A DNA stretch of 64,000 nucleotides from Deltaproteobacteria bacterium (GCA_024275015.1 JAJRZW010000016.1:70899-134898), one strand, 5' to 3'. Positions 38,563 through 49,268 are shown, numbered from the stretch's first letter. Notes: a model not told the origin generated them from the sequence alone. Made by a program: numbers and translations.

Positions 38563-40479
38563 TCACGATCCCCCGCCCCGGAGAACCCGCTTGTCCCCCA
38601 CCCGCAGGGTAATCTTTTCCCGATCGAAATACTCCAGCAGGGGGATGGAAAATTTACGCGACAGCCCGGTCAGGCCCTTGAACCCCTGGGCATCAATATC
38701 ACCGTGTTTATTGATATGAGCGACAAGATCCTCCCTGAGAGAGGCGATGGCCGCGGCACTGAAATACAGGTCAACACTAACTTTTACCAGGACCCGGTCA
38801 TCAATCAGGATCCCGACAAGACCCATGATCTCATCACGACCGGCGTCGATCCGGGCGACGACCTCGTTGATGGTGGGGACCTTTAGTCCGGCCTCGCCGT
38901 AGGCGGCGATAATCTCGTCCCTGATCGCGGTATCATCACGGTTAAGGGCGACCTTGAACCGCGGCAGCCGCACCAGGGCCCCGTCGCTTACGATCTTCCC
39001 GCCCTTCTCAAGTTCATTGCAGAGACGGTTGAAAAGCCGCTGTTCTCCCTCTCCCAAGAGGCGGGAGCGCAATTCCTCCCTGCCGGCCCCCTGTTTTACC
39101 GGATTTTTCGCGTGAAAATCGGCTATCAAATCCAGGAGCCGGACCTGGAGATCTTCATAGACCTCAACCGCGATCATCCTCCGGCTATCTGGTTCAACCA
39201 CGATGATCTTACGGGCCGCGACCGCCGGGTCAATGAGTTTTTCAAGCCGGCGGCCAAAGACGGCGCAGCGGACCTCAAGCTCATGAAAACCAACCCCCCG
39301 GCGGCCGCTTTCGCGCAGATGCTGGATGGCGAACTCAAGCCGGTTCTCGCTGCGATAGACCGCAAAGGTCCCCTGGTTTATCTCTTTATATCGCCGCCTC
39401 TTCGGCGGCAGACTGTTCAGGACCACCCCGCCGCCGATGGTGGTAACCGGCGAATAACGGCGGATGACGAAGTGGTCGCCGGGCCAGACCGCGGCCCGGG
39501 TCTCAAGGTTAAGCTGAACATCGGCCGTGTCCCCGGGGAAGAGCTCGTCCCGGTCAAGGAGAATGACCCGGGCCATGATCTCGGCGGTACCCAGGTGAAG
39601 ACGGACCCGGGTCCGATTCTTGATTGGCTTGGTATTAGCGGAAAGATAATTCATTTCCACGTCGAGAAGCCAGGATGGCAGAAGACAGCCGGCCGTGGCC
39701 AGTACCTCTCCACGGTGAATTTCCTCCTTGTCCATCCCCTGAATATTTATGGCGGTCCGATGACCGGCCTCAGCCGCCTCAACGCTGCGGGAATGAAATT
39801 GAATCCCGCGGATACGGCCTTTTTTTCCCTCGGGATAGATGACGATCTCATCGGTGACCGCGATCCGCCCGGAAATGGCAGTGCCGGTAACCACCGCCCC
39901 GAACCCCTTGATACTGAAAATCCGGTCCACCGGAAGACGGAAGGGACCGGTGGCGGCGAAAAAATCGCTGTCAGCCACCAACCGGTCGATGGCGGCGACC
40001 ACCTGGTCGCGGCCGGAGTTATCAACCGCGGAAAACTCCACCATTGGCGCGGATTCTAAAAAAGTGTCGCGGAAAAAATCGCCGATATCCTCACGGACCA
40101 TTTCCAGCCATTCCGGCTCGACGAGATCGGTCTTGGTGAGGACAACAAGCCCCTTTCTGATCCCGAGCAGACGACAGATCTCAAAGTGTTCCCGGGTCTG
40201 GGGCATTACCCCCTCGTCGGCGGCAATGACAAAAGCGACCAGATCCACCCCGGCGGCTCCGGCCACCATATTGCGGACAAAACGCTCGTGTCCCGGGACA
40301 TCGACAATGCCGAGACGGTGGCCGCAGGGGAGGTCAAGATGGGCGAAACCGAGCTCAATCGTGATTCCCCTGGCCTTTTCCTCCTTCAGACGATCGGTGT
40401 CGACTCCGGTCAGGGCCCGGACCAGTGAGGTCTTACCGTGATCCACGTGGCCGGCGGTGCCTAATACCAGTTCACGCAT
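38563..40479 (-). CDS. selB: Selenocysteine-specific translation elongation factor
   Basis: [36 protein letters not shown]-terminal winged-helix region. Confidence 0.95.
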   Translation of the reverse strand: MRELVLGTAGHVDHGKTSLVRALTGVDTDRLKEEKARGITIELGFAHLDLPCGHRLGIVDVPGHERFVRNMVAGAAGVDLVAFVIAADEGVMPQTREHFEICRLLGIRKGLVVLTKTDLVEPEWLEMVREDIGDFFRDTFLESAPMVEFSAVDNSGRDQVVAAIDRLVADSDFFAATGPFRLPVDRIFSIKGFGAVVTGTAISGRIAVTDEIVIYPEGKKGRIRGIQFHSRSVEAAEAGHRTAINIQGMDKEEIHRGEVLATAGCLLPSWLLDVEMNYLSANTKPIKNRTRVRLHLGTAEIMARVILLDRDELFPGDTADVQLNLETRAAVWPGDHFVIRRYSPVTTIGGGVVLNSLPPKRRRYKEINQGTFAVYRSENRLEFAIQHLRESGRRGVGFHELEVRCAVFGRRLEKLIDPAVAARKIIVVEPDSRRMIAVEVYEDLQVRLLDLIADFHAKNPVKQGAGREELRSRLLGEGEQRLFNRLCNELEKGGKIVSDGALVRLPRFKVALNRDDTAIRDEIIAAYGEAGLKVPTINEVVARIDAGRDEIMGLVGILIDDRVLVKVSVDLYFSAAAIASLREDLVAHINKHGDIDAQGFKGLTGLSRKFSIPLLEYFDREKITLRVGDKRVLRGGGS

Positions 40480-40482
40480 GGG

Positions 40483-41124
40483 TCAGAATAACCCGCCGGT
40501 AATAAAGGGGTTTTCCCGTTTCTCAGCCCCGATGGTCGAGGAAAGGCCGCCATAGCCATGGCCGGGCCAGACCCGGGTATCATCAGGCAGAGTCATAAGC
40601 CTACTGGTGATCGCCTCCTGCATCTGCCGGGCGTCGCCGCCGGGAAAATCGGTGCGCCCGACCCCGCCGACAAAGAGGGTATCGCCACTGAAAAGGTCGG
40701 GCCTACGATAAAGACAGATCCCGCCGGGGGTATGGCCCGGGGTGTGAATAACCTCAAACTCAAGGCCGCCGAGTCTCAGCACCTCGCCTTCGGCGACCAG
40801 GATATCGGCGGGCGGCGAGGATTCAAGACCCAGCATGGAGAAATAACTGCCCACTTCAGGGCGATCAAAAAAGGCGGCGTCATCCCTGTGAAGAACAATG
40901 GCGGCACCGGTAGCATCCTTAAGCCGACGATTACCACAGACATGATCCGGATGACCGTGAGTGTTGACGATATACTTGAGCTTTACCCCTTTATCGGCAA
41001 TAAGAGTGAGGATTCGCGCCTCGTCGCCGCCGGGGTCGATCACCATGGCCTCCCTGCTATCTTCATCGGCAACGAGATAGCAGCAGACGGACATCTGACC
41101 GACGGTCAACTGTTCAAGAATCAT
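40483..41124 (-). CDS. MBL-fold metallo-hydrolase (glyoxalase II-like)
   Basis: NTHGHPDHVCGN; HTPGHTPGGICLY; WPGHGYGG. Confidence 0.92.
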   Translation of the reverse strand: MILEQLTVGQMSVCCYLVADEDSREAMVIDPGGDEARILTLIADKGVKLKYIVNTHGHPDHVCGNRRLKDATGAAIVLHRDDAAFFDRPEVGSYFSMLGLESSPPADILVAEGEVLRLGGLEFEVIHTPGHTPGGICLYRRPDLFSGDTLFVGGVGRTDFPGGDARQMQEAITSRLMTLPDDTRVWPGHGYGGLSSTIGAEKRENPFITGGLF

Positions 41125-41135
41125 AAAATCCTCCG

Positions 41136-42101
41136 TCAGGACGATGACGGACAAGAGCCGCCGGAGCATGAAGCGCTGCTGGCGCAGGCGGAGCAGGCCT
41201 CCTCGCCCATGGGCGGAGACGCCGGGGCCGAGGCCGCCTGCTTTTCAACATTATCAACCACGGCGGCAAAGGCGGCGACCGCGGGACTGTCGCCTCCCGC
41301 GGCAAGGTAGGGAGCGCCGTCATCACCGCCGGAGACCACCATGGGGTCAACCGGAATCGCGCCGAGAAACGCCACGGCGAAATCAGCCGCCATTCTCTCG
41401 CCGCCGCCGCTCTTGAACAGGTCAACCGTTTCGTGGCAATGGGGGCAGACAAAACCGCTCATATTCTCAAATACCCCGAGAACCTGAAGATTGACATGCT
41501 TGCAGAAGTTAAGCGATTTGCGGACATCGGCAAGCGATATTTCCTGGGGAGTGGTGACCACCAGGGCCATGGCGTCCTTGATGGTCGAGGCCACGGTCAT
41601 CGGCTCATCGCCGGTGCCGGGGGGAGAATCGATGATCAGGTAATCAAGATCACCCCAGTTAATGTCGGCGATAAACTGCCGGATGGCCTGATTCTTCATG
41701 GGCCCCCGCCAGATCACGGTATCGTCACGGTTTTCCATCATATACTCAAGGGATATGACCTTGAGATTATCATTATAACGCATGGGCGGCACCAGGCCGT
41801 CCTCCTTTTCCGTTACCTCGGAAATACACTGGGTCAGCCCCAGCATCCGGCTGATATCAGGGCCGTGAAGGTCAACATCCATGAGTCCGACCCGGTAACC
41901 GCGGTTGGCCAGGGAAAGGGCCAGGTTGGTGGACACGGTACTCTTGCCGACTCCGCCCTTGCCGCTCATAACCAGGATCTTGTGACGAATCCGGCCAAGG
42001 GATGATTCTATCGCCAGATCCTGACGGGCAATAACAGCGTCGGCGCCGCCGCAGGCCGAAGCCTTGCCGTCGCCGCAGGAACTGCTTGAACACTTGCTCA
42101 T
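41136..42101 (-). CDS. Mrp/NBP35-family ATP-binding protein
   Basis: MSGKGGVGKSTVSTNLALSLA; DYLIIDSPPGTGDEP. Confidence 0.94.
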   Translation of the reverse strand: MSKCSSSSCGDGKASACGGADAVIARQDLAIESSLGRIRHKILVMSGKGGVGKSTVSTNLALSLANRGYRVGLMDVDLHGPDISRMLGLTQCISEVTEKEDGLVPPMRYNDNLKVISLEYMMENRDDTVIWRGPMKNQAIRQFIADINWGDLDYLIIDSPPGTGDEPMTVASTIKDAMALVVTTPQEISLADVRKSLNFCKHVNLQVLGVFENMSGFVCPHCHETVDLFKSGGGERMAADFAVAFLGAIPVDPMVVSGGDDGAPYLAAGGDSPAVAAFAAVVDNVEKQAASAPASPPMGEEACSACASSASCSGGSCPSSS

Positions 42102-42124
42102 TTCTTTTCTACCTCCAAAAATTT

Positions 42125-42163
42125 TCTGCGCTTTTTAATTTTGCTCATTCCTTGGCCTCGGAC
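42125..42163 (-). repeat. Family E partial copy
   Basis: Reverse complement matches 941-980 (GTCCGAGGCCAAGGAATGAGCAAAATTAAAAAGCGCAG). Confidence 0.75.
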
Positions 42164-42189
42164 AAAAATCATCATCTTTCAAGACACCC

Positions 42190-42289
42190 TTAACAGACTG
42201 TTGAAAAAGCCGTCCTGGCTTTTTCAACCCGGCAAAATCGGCGGCGCGGCCATGCACCGCGACCAGCCCATTTTTCACCGAGCTGTTAA
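42190..42289 (-). repeat. Family A repeat, short form
   Basis: TTAACAGACTGTTGAAAAAGCCGTCCTGGCTTTTTCAACC...GAGCTGTTAA. Confidence 0.88.
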
Positions 42290-42406
42290 CTATAAAATCA
42301 TTTTCATTGCTGACGGTATTAAAAATAATCCTGAATCCGTGAGGATCCGGAAACAAACCTGATACCGAGACGGCTATAACCTTCGCAGATTACCCAGGTA
42401 CCAGAT

Positions 42407-43591
42407 TCATGTGTTAATACATACCTGATTACGACCCCGTTTTTTAGCCCGGTAGAGAGCCTGGTCCGCCTTTTTCATCGCTGCGGCCGTAGTTTCACCG
42501 CCAACAGCCCCGGCAAGACCGATGCTTATCGTCAGCCCGACCTGGCGGCCACCGCCACGCCGCGCCCACCAGCCGCCGCCGTTTTTTCTTATCCCCCGGA
42601 CAGTAAAGCCCTCATCTTCCACCCGCTGCCGCAAACGCTCAAGCCGGGGTTCAACCCGGTCGTATCTCCTCCCGGGAAAGACAATGGCAAACTCCTCGCC
42701 ACCGTAACGGAAGGGACGACCGCCACCGCCGACGGCGGCGATCAGGGACGCGACCTTGGCCAGGACCTGGTCGCCGACGTCATGACCAAAACGATCATTG
42801 AACTTTTTGAAGAAATCAATGTCAACCATGGCCACCGCATAAGGCGGCCGCAGACGGCGAAGAAAATCATCCATGGCCCGCCGGGCCGCAAGGCCGGTGA
42901 GACGGTCACGAAAGGCAAGGTCATAGGCGGCCTCAAGACAGACGGTAAACAAAAGCAACGGCCCCATTAAGTAAAGGACATACTCCGGCATCACAAGCAC
43001 TTTTTCATCCACCAGGGCCAGGATCATCGCCGCCATAATCCAGAACAACCCGGCGCTCTCGACATCGTCACGCCGAAACGCACGCCACAGGAGGAACAGG
43101 GCCGCGAGCGCCATAGCCCCGACCGCTATCGTATCCGCGGAAAAATCCGTTGTTGCCAAACCCCGCCTTACCGCGACCACGATCCCGGCATCACCTGTAA
43201 CCAGAAAGGCACACAGGGGGAACTGGGCGAACATGAGCCCGAGACGCACAACGGTATCAATGGCCATGGTTTTTCGCGCCGGCATCAACGAAAAAATCAG
43301 CAGATCAATGCCGATAACAAGAAACATCCCGGAAAACTGCACCGATCCGGGATGCAGAGCAACCCAGGACAAGGCCATCAACAACAGTATTTCAGCGTAA
43401 AAGAGACGCACCAGCCCAAAACGCAGGGAAAGAATAACAACAAGGAAGGCAAGCAGCAACGGGGCAACAAGACGGATAACCGGCAGCCAGTAAATGGATA
43501 CCGGGAGAGAAAAAAACCACAGGAGGAGGAACAAGGTTATCCCCCCGGGGCCGAACAGCCCCGCCAACCTCCTTAACGTTACGGCGAACAT
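42407..43591 (-). CDS. Membrane GGDEF diguanylate cyclase
   Basis: N-terminal TMs; DIDFFKKFNDRFGHDVGDQVL; RYGGEEFAIVFPG (GGEEF). Confidence 0.93.
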   Translation of the reverse strand: MFAVTLRRLAGLFGPGGITLFLLLWFFSLPVSIYWLPVIRLVAPLLLAFLVVILSLRFGLVRLFYAEILLLMALSWVALHPGSVQFSGMFLVIGIDLLIFSLMPARKTMAIDTVVRLGLMFAQFPLCAFLVTGDAGIVVAVRRGLATTDFSADTIAVGAMALAALFLLWRAFRRDDVESAGLFWIMAAMILALVDEKVLVMPEYVLYLMGPLLLFTVCLEAAYDLAFRDRLTGLAARRAMDDFLRRLRPPYAVAMVDIDFFKKFNDRFGHDVGDQVLAKVASLIAAVGGGGRPFRYGGEEFAIVFPGRRYDRVEPRLERLRQRVEDEGFTVRGIRKNGGGWWARRGGGRQVGLTISIGLAGAVGGETTAAAMKKADQALYRAKKRGRNQVCINT

Positions 43592-43600
43592 GAGGTGTCC

Positions 43601-46534
43601 CTAACGGTCAACCCCGCTCAGAAAATCACGGGCGTAGGGATCGCCCTTCCGGGCGGCCTGAATGTAATAATTCCTGGCCCGGCCGGGGTTTGCGCTTCCC
43701 CCAAGGCCGACTTCTTCAAAATAACCGAGGAAAAAAAGGGCGTGGGCGCTGCCTTGTTTCGCCGCCTGGCCAAGCCAGCGACGCGCGGAATTCCGGTTCA
43801 TGGCAATTCCCCTGCCGGTTACATAGGCGACCCCGAGCCTTAAAGCACTGTTATTATCGCCGGCGGCCGCGGCCCTGGTGTACCATGTCACTGCCGTAGC
43901 CGGATCTTTCCTGACCCCGAGGCCCTCTTCACTGGCAAGGCCAAGGTAATACTGGGCCGCGACATGCCCCTTGGCCGCCGCTTTTTCATAAAGCGCCAGG
44001 GCCTTTTTATTTGAGGCCGCGACCCCGTTGCCGGTAGCATAGGCCCGGGCCAGGCGATACTGGGCCTCAACCTCACCCTGGGCCGCTGCCAGCCTGAACC
44101 ACTTGACCGCCTCGGCATGATTCTCCTTGACGTTGCGACCAAGATCATACATCAGCCCCAGACGATACTGGGCGCCCGGATGGCCCTTGCTTGCCGCCTG
44201 ATGAAACCATTTCATCGCCCGGGCCGCGCTTTTGGGAACGCCCCGGCCCTCATAAAAGGCCTCGCCGAGAGAATAGGCGGCAACAACCACGCCCTTGGCA
44301 AATGCCTTGTTAAACAAGGCCACCGCGGCGGCCGGGGCCTTCGCCACCCCGTTTCCATCCATGAGCATCAGGGCGTATTTATACTGGGCCATGGCACTGC
44401 CGCCATCAGCGGCCCGCTTGAACCATTTGGCGGCCCGGCGGGGTTTTTTGGGCAGACCGTTGCCGGTAAGATACATATTGGCGACATTATACTGCGCCTT
44501 TACGTTGCCCCGCTGGGCCGCGTTCAGAAACCATCCGGCCGCCTTTCTCCGATTTACGCCCACCCCCCGGCCCTCGCTGTAGATAACCGCGAGTTCATAC
44601 ATAACCTGGGAGACCCCTCTGACCCCGGCGGCCTCAAGCCATTTAACCGCGGTGGCCATATTCTTTTTCACCCCAATCCCGTCGCGATAGCTTATCCCGA
44701 GACGATACATGGCCATGGGATGCCCCTGGGCGGCGGCGCGGCCATACCATTCCGCCGCGTCAACCGGCGACGCCTTCACCCCCATGCCCTTCTCATATCC
44801 CTCGGCAAGGCGATACTGTGATTCCGGATCTCCCTGTTCCGCCGCCTTACGATACCAGCGCATGGCGTCATGCATACTCTTTCTTATGCCTTTCCCCTGG
44901 GAGTAAAGGCGGGCAAGTTGGAACTGGGCCCCGACCTTACCCTGAGCCGCCGCCTTTTTCAGCCACCTCACCGCCCGGGTAAAGTTCTTTTCCACCCCCT
45001 TGCCGCCTTTCAGGTAAAGGATGGCAAGACTGTACTGGGCCTTGAGGTTTCCCTCCTCGGCGGCCTTCTTTGCCCAGCGCAGGGAATCGGCGTCAAGTTC
45101 CCCCTGGCTTGCGGCGACGAATTTTTTCTCAAGCTTCGCCTTGGCCCGGGCATAGCCCTGGGCCGCGGCCTTGCCCCACCACTCGGCGGCGGCGGCGTCA
45201 TCCTGTTTTACCCCGTCGCCAAAGGCATAACTGAGGCCCAGGAGATACTGGGCCTCAGGGTCCCCTTTCCTGGCCGCGGTCGTAAACCACTTTATCGCCT
45301 GTTTACTGTCTTTCCCGACTCCGCGACCTTCGCTGTACATACTCCCGAGACGGACCATGGCCCCGATATTACCTCCCGCGGCCGCCAGGGTGTACAGGCG
45401 TATGGCCTCGGAAGGATTTTCCTTAACCCGGTCATTGCCGTTCTCAAGCCTCGCCGCCATGGCGGCAAGATACTCCGGCCCCGCCACCGCCGGGGTCTGC
45501 CAGACGGTTAGGGAGCCGTCCATGCCACCGGCGGCAATCATCTTGTTATCAGGGCTCAGGGCAATCCGATTCAACTCGACCTTGGGAAGGTCATGGTAAT
45601 CAATAAGCTTGAAGGTATCGGCCCGCCATAACAGGGCGACTCCCTTCTGACCGGCAACGGCAACATACTTTCCGTCGGCGCTGTAGGCCATATCCATGAC
45701 ATCACCCCACCACCATTTCCGCGAGGACATCTCCTGTTTACCGCTGGCGGCGTCCCACAGGATCAAACTGCCGTCACGACCACCGGAAAGAATTTTTTTG
45801 CCGTCCGGGGACCAGGCCACCGCGTTAACCCAATCGGAATGTCCCTTAAGGGAGAGTTCCGCCTTTTCCCGGTCAAGATCAAACACCTGAGCCAGGTTAC
45901 TCCAGCTCTCTCCGGCAACGACCCTGTCCCCATCAGGAGAAAAGGCCAGGTCAAGAATATCGTTCTTCCTGACATCAACCTCTGCGATCTGCCGACCGCC
46001 GCGGACACGCCAGAGACGGACGCTATCATCTTCACTGCCGGAAACTATAGTCTTACCGTCAGGGGAAAAGGCCAGGGCCGTAATCCGGCGTTTATGGCCG
46101 CGCATGGTCTCTTCGACCTTGCCCTTGTCGACGTTCCACAGGTCAATAACAAATTCCCGTCCCCTGGCGCGGACGCCACAGGCGAGAAAGCCCCCCCGCG
46201 ATGACCAGGCAAGGGAATTAACGCTTTCATATTCTCCAAGGCTCTTGACCTTGGCGCCGTCGCTACTCTTCCAGATATTAATATGACCGTCTTCACCGGC
46301 GGTGGCGATAAGTGATGAATCAGGAGAAAAGACGAGCCCGACCACCACCCCTTTCTGCGCCCCGATCCGGAACAGGCGGGAAACATCCGTGGAATCAGCG
46401 GCTGCCGCCGGAATGCTGAAAGTAAAGAAAAAAACCGTAGCCACCAGGGCCATAGTTACCGCAGGATACGCTCGGAATACCGAAAAAAAACGCCGCATTC
46501 GCATCTTTGCATTTCTCCCGATTTCATTTATCAT
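43601..46534 (-). CDS. WD40-repeat / Sel1-repeat fusion protein
   Basis: N-terminal WD40 repeats (SPDGKTIVSGSEDDSVRLWRV) then ~16 Sel1 repeats (AVKWFRLAAAQGEVEAQYRLARAYATGNGV). Confidence 0.93.
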   Translation of the reverse strand: MINEIGRNAKMRMRRFFSVFRAYPAVTMALVATVFFFTFSIPAAAADSTDVSRLFRIGAQKGVVVGLVFSPDSSLIATAGEDGHINIWKSSDGAKVKSLGEYESVNSLAWSSRGGFLACGVRARGREFVIDLWNVDKGKVEETMRGHKRRITALAFSPDGKTIVSGSEDDSVRLWRVRGGRQIAEVDVRKNDILDLAFSPDGDRVVAGESWSNLAQVFDLDREKAELSLKGHSDWVNAVAWSPDGKKILSGGRDGSLILWDAASGKQEMSSRKWWWGDVMDMAYSADGKYVAVAGQKGVALLWRADTFKLIDYHDLPKVELNRIALSPDNKMIAAGGMDGSLTVWQTPAVAGPEYLAAMAARLENGNDRVKENPSEAIRLYTLAAAGGNIGAMVRLGSMYSEGRGVGKDSKQAIKWFTTAARKGDPEAQYLLGLSYAFGDGVKQDDAAAAEWWGKAAAQGYARAKAKLEKKFVAASQGELDADSLRWAKKAAEEGNLKAQYSLAILYLKGGKGVEKNFTRAVRWLKKAAAQGKVGAQFQLARLYSQGKGIRKSMHDAMRWYRKAAEQGDPESQYRLAEGYEKGMGVKASPVDAAEWYGRAAAQGHPMAMYRLGISYRDGIGVKKNMATAVKWLEAAGVRGVSQVMYELAVIYSEGRGVGVNRRKAAGWFLNAAQRGNVKAQYNVANMYLTGNGLPKKPRRAAKWFKRAADGGSAMAQYKYALMLMDGNGVAKAPAAAVALFNKAFAKGVVVAAYSLGEAFYEGRGVPKSAARAMKWFHQAASKGHPGAQYRLGLMYDLGRNVKENHAEAVKWFRLAAAQGEVEAQYRLARAYATGNGVAASNKKALALYEKAAAKGHVAAQYYLGLASEEGLGVRKDPATAVTWYTRAAAAGDNNSALRLGVAYVTGRGIAMNRNSARRWLGQAAKQGSAHALFFLGYFEEVGLGGSANPGRARNYYIQAARKGDPYARDFLSGVDR

Positions 46535-46537
46535 AAA

Positions 46538-46630
46538 CTGTAAAAAAAACCATCCTGGCTTTTAAAACTGCCGCATGGATAAAACAAGTCTCATCCATGC
46601 GCCGCGACCAGTCCGTTTTTCAACGGACTG
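46538..46630 (-). repeat. Family A repeat, deletion derivative retaining hairpin 3
   Basis: GGATAAAACAAGTCTCATCC joined to GCGCCGCGACCAGTCCGTTTTTCAACGGACTG. Confidence 0.7.
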
Positions 46631-46849
46631 GTAGACTTTCCGACAGATTCAACCAACCCGTAACCCTACAACCACAATTACCGTTTATTACGAAATAAAT
46701 AAATACTTTATAAAACAAAATCAATCATATACAAAATCAACCGTAATAACAATCCCGGCACTCGACCATGATCCATGGTCAAGTAAAACGACCTTGCCTG
46801 GTGATACAAGGGGTTCGCTCACAGATATACAATTATCTGAACCCCTTAG

Positions 46850-46998
46850 CAGCCCGTTGAAAAACGGGCTGGTAGCGGCTGATGTCCGCGCCGCCGATTT
46901 CACCGGTTTGAAAAAACCGGTGAAATCGAGAGGTTGGATGAAACTTGTTTTATCCAACCGGCGGTTGTAAAAGGCAGGACGGCTTTTTCAACACTCTG
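46850..46998 (+). repeat. Family A repeat, full length
   Basis: CAGCCCGTTGAAAAACGGGCTG...TTTCACCGGTTTGAAAAAACCGGTGAAA...GGTTGGATGAAACTTGTTTTATCCAACC...TTTTTCAACACTCTG. Confidence 0.92.
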
Positions 46999-47199
46999 TT
47001 AGAGGTTTTTATCTCATTCGCCATTCATGCGGTGGATTTTAGTTGGCAGAGCGCATGACAAATCCCCTCTGTCCACTTTTAAATCACCAGGTTTCCTGCT
47101 ATAAAGGATATCGTACCGTTAACAACGGTAATCGGTAGACGCATACCGCCCTGTCGGAATGCGTTCCGTACCGCGGGCGCACAAAAAACAAGGAGGAAA

Positions 47200-48129
47200 A
47201 TGATGAGAAGGAACCTTATTATTCTAATGACCATGGCAATCTGCGCGGCCTTTTTCATGCCGACGCCGGCAAACGCCGCCAAAAAAAGGCTGCGATACTC
47301 GATAACCGTAAGCAAATTTGAAAATCGCTCAAACTGGCACGGCCAGTGGGACCTGGGCGATGCCTGGGGCGCGGTCCTGACCGACAGCCTGCAGCAGACC
47401 GGCAAATTCATCGTTCTCGGGGAAAGCGATATGCGCAATGCGGCGATGAAAGAGCAGGATTTCGCCATGAGCGGCCGCGCCGCCGGGGGGGGGAGAAAAG
47501 TCGCCACCGGACAGATGACCCCGGGACAGCTCCTGGTAAAGGGCGAAATCGTCCACTTTTCCCAGGCCACCTCGGGCGGTGGCGGCGGATTGAGCTTCAA
47601 AGGGTTCCGCCTTGGCGCCAAGGGCAGCACCGCCGAGATAGACGTGGTCATGTATATCATCGACTCCACCACCGGCCAGGTGGTCGCGTCCAAACGGATC
47701 AGCGGCAAGATCAAAAAACGGGGCCTCTCGCTTGGCTACAGCCATAACGGCTTTGGCGGCGATATCGGCGGGTTCAAAAAGACCAGCGCCGGAAAGGCGA
47801 TGGAAAAGGCGGTGGACAAGGGGGTAAAATTTCTGGTAGCCAAACTCGAAGAAATCCCCTGGACCGGTTCGGTTATCCTCAGCAAGGGGAGCAAGGTCTA
47901 TATCAACCGGGGCGAACGCGAAGGCGTGAGCGTCGGCGACAAATTCGAGGTCGGGGAGTCCACGGTCCTGCGTGATCCCGATACCGGCGAAGTTCTGGAT
48001 GAGAGCATTGAGAAAATGGGGGTGGTCGAGGTTGTCAAGGCCAAGAAAAAACTCTCAATATGCAAGGTGGTTTCCGGCGGCGGCATCACCAAGGGAATGA
48101 CGGTAAAACCGGTGGGGGGAAACAGTTGA
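47200..48129 (+). CDS. CsgG/HfaB-family protein
   Basis: Signal peptide; ITVSKFENRSNW...GDAWGAVLTDSLQQTGKFIVLGESD pattern. Confidence 0.82.
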   Translation: MMRRNLIILMTMAICAAFFMPTPANAAKKRLRYSITVSKFENRSNWHGQWDLGDAWGAVLTDSLQQTGKFIVLGESDMRNAAMKEQDFAMSGRAAGGGRKVATGQMTPGQLLVKGEIVHFSQATSGGGGGLSFKGFRLGAKGSTAEIDVVMYIIDSTTGQVVASKRISGKIKKRGLSLGYSHNGFGGDIGGFKKTSAGKAMEKAVDKGVKFLVAKLEEIPWTGSVILSKGSKVYINRGEREGVSVGDKFEVGESTVLRDPDTGEVLDESIEKMGVVEVVKAKKKLSICKVVSGGGITKGMTVKPVGGNS

Positions 48130-49268
48130 AACCATGGGAGAAAATCGCGGGACTGACCGCATTGATACTGTGCCTCACCGCTTTTGTCGCCCTCCTTTCT
48201 CCACCGCCGGTCACGGCGGCGGAGAGCAAGGAGATAATCGCCACCGGCATGGGCAGCGGCAACAAGGCCAGGGCCCGGGACGAAGCGATCAACGACGCTC
48301 TCAGACAGGCGGTGAAACAGGGGGTCGGCACCTATATCACCAGCACCACCACGGTGGCGCAGATGATGCTGGTGGAAGACCGGATCTATTCCGAAAGCCG
48401 CGGCTTTGTCGAAAATTATAAGATATTAAGTGAAGGAGAGAAGGACGACGCCTACGCGGTCAAGATAAAGGCCACGGTCAGCATAGGCAAACTCAAGAAC
48501 GAGCTTGCGGCCATTGGCATAATCCTCAAAAAGAAACAGAACCCCCGGGTCATGGTGGTGGTCAGAAGTCATGAGGACAAGGGCAATTTCTTCGGTATTG
48601 AACAGGAAGGTAACCACAGTGCCGAAAACCTGCTCGAATCAATGCTGATGGCCAAGGGTTTCCGCCTGGTCGACGCCGGCCAGACCGGCCGCAAGCACAG
48701 ACTCGCGACCATCCTCATAGGCAGCGATCCGGGACTGGCGGCAAAAATGGCCAAGGATTTCGGGGCCGAGATATTGATCGATGTCGAGGTCAAGCGCCAA
48801 TTTACCGGCAACCGTGATATCCTCGGCCGCTCCATGCCCTTTTTCACCAACGACATCCGGATCAAGGCCATTGAAACCGATTCCGCCCGGATTCTTTACT
48901 CCGGGTTCAAAAACAGCCCGCCATCCGGGGCGAACGCCATCGACCGGATCGAAAGCAACACCAGAAAACTGGGACGGGAGATGATGGACGCGGTCCTGAA
49001 CCAGTGGAAAAAAGATGTCTATCAGGCCGCGACCTTTCAGATTGAGGTCAAGAACGCCGGATTCACCCAGCTCAACAAACTGCTGGAGGCGATCAAAGAC
49101 ATCCGGGGCATGGGTCCGGTACAGACCCGGAGCTTTGCCGCCAGGCACGCCGACCTTGAGGTCAGCTTTCAGGGCAACGTCAACGAACTTGCCACCCGCC
49201 TGAGCGCCATAAAAGAAATAGAAATCACCGGACTTACCGGCTCAACGGTGACGGTCAAGATGAAATAA
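48126..49268 (+). CDS. FlgT_N/LPP20-like exported protein
   Basis: IIATGMGSGNKARARDEAINDALRQAVKQGVGTYI; TTG start overlapping the upstream stop. Confidence 0.72.
   Translation: MKPWEKIAGLTALILCLTAFVALLSPPPVTAAESKEIIATGMGSGNKARARDEAINDALRQAVKQGVGTYITSTTTVAQMMLVEDRIYSESRGFVENYKILSEGEKDDAYAVKIKATVSIGKLKNELAAIGIILKKKQNPRVMVVVRSHEDKGNFFGIEQEGNHSAENLLESMLMAKGFRLVDAGQTGRKHRLATILIGSDPGLAAKMAKDFGAEILIDVEVKRQFTGNRDILGRSMPFFTNDIRIKAIETDSARILYSGFKNSPPSGANAIDRIESNTRKLGREMMDAVLNQWKKDVYQAATFQIEVKNAGFTQLNKLLEAIKDIRGMGPVQTRSFAARHADLEVSFQGNVNELATRLSAIKEIEITGLTGSTVTVKMK

Noticed and set aside
37788-38612. 274-aa plus-strand ORF
   Set aside because: Antisense to hflX
39112-40059. 315-aa plus-strand ORF
   Set aside because: Antisense to selB
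44117-44821. 234-aa plus-strand ORF with apparent repeats
   Set aside because: Shadow of the Sel1 repeats on the opposite strand
46850-46998. GTAG next to the first hairpin of some copies as a RAYT/REP recognition tetranucleotide
   Set aside because: Present in only a few copies and inside the element in others; no RAYT-like gene in the window
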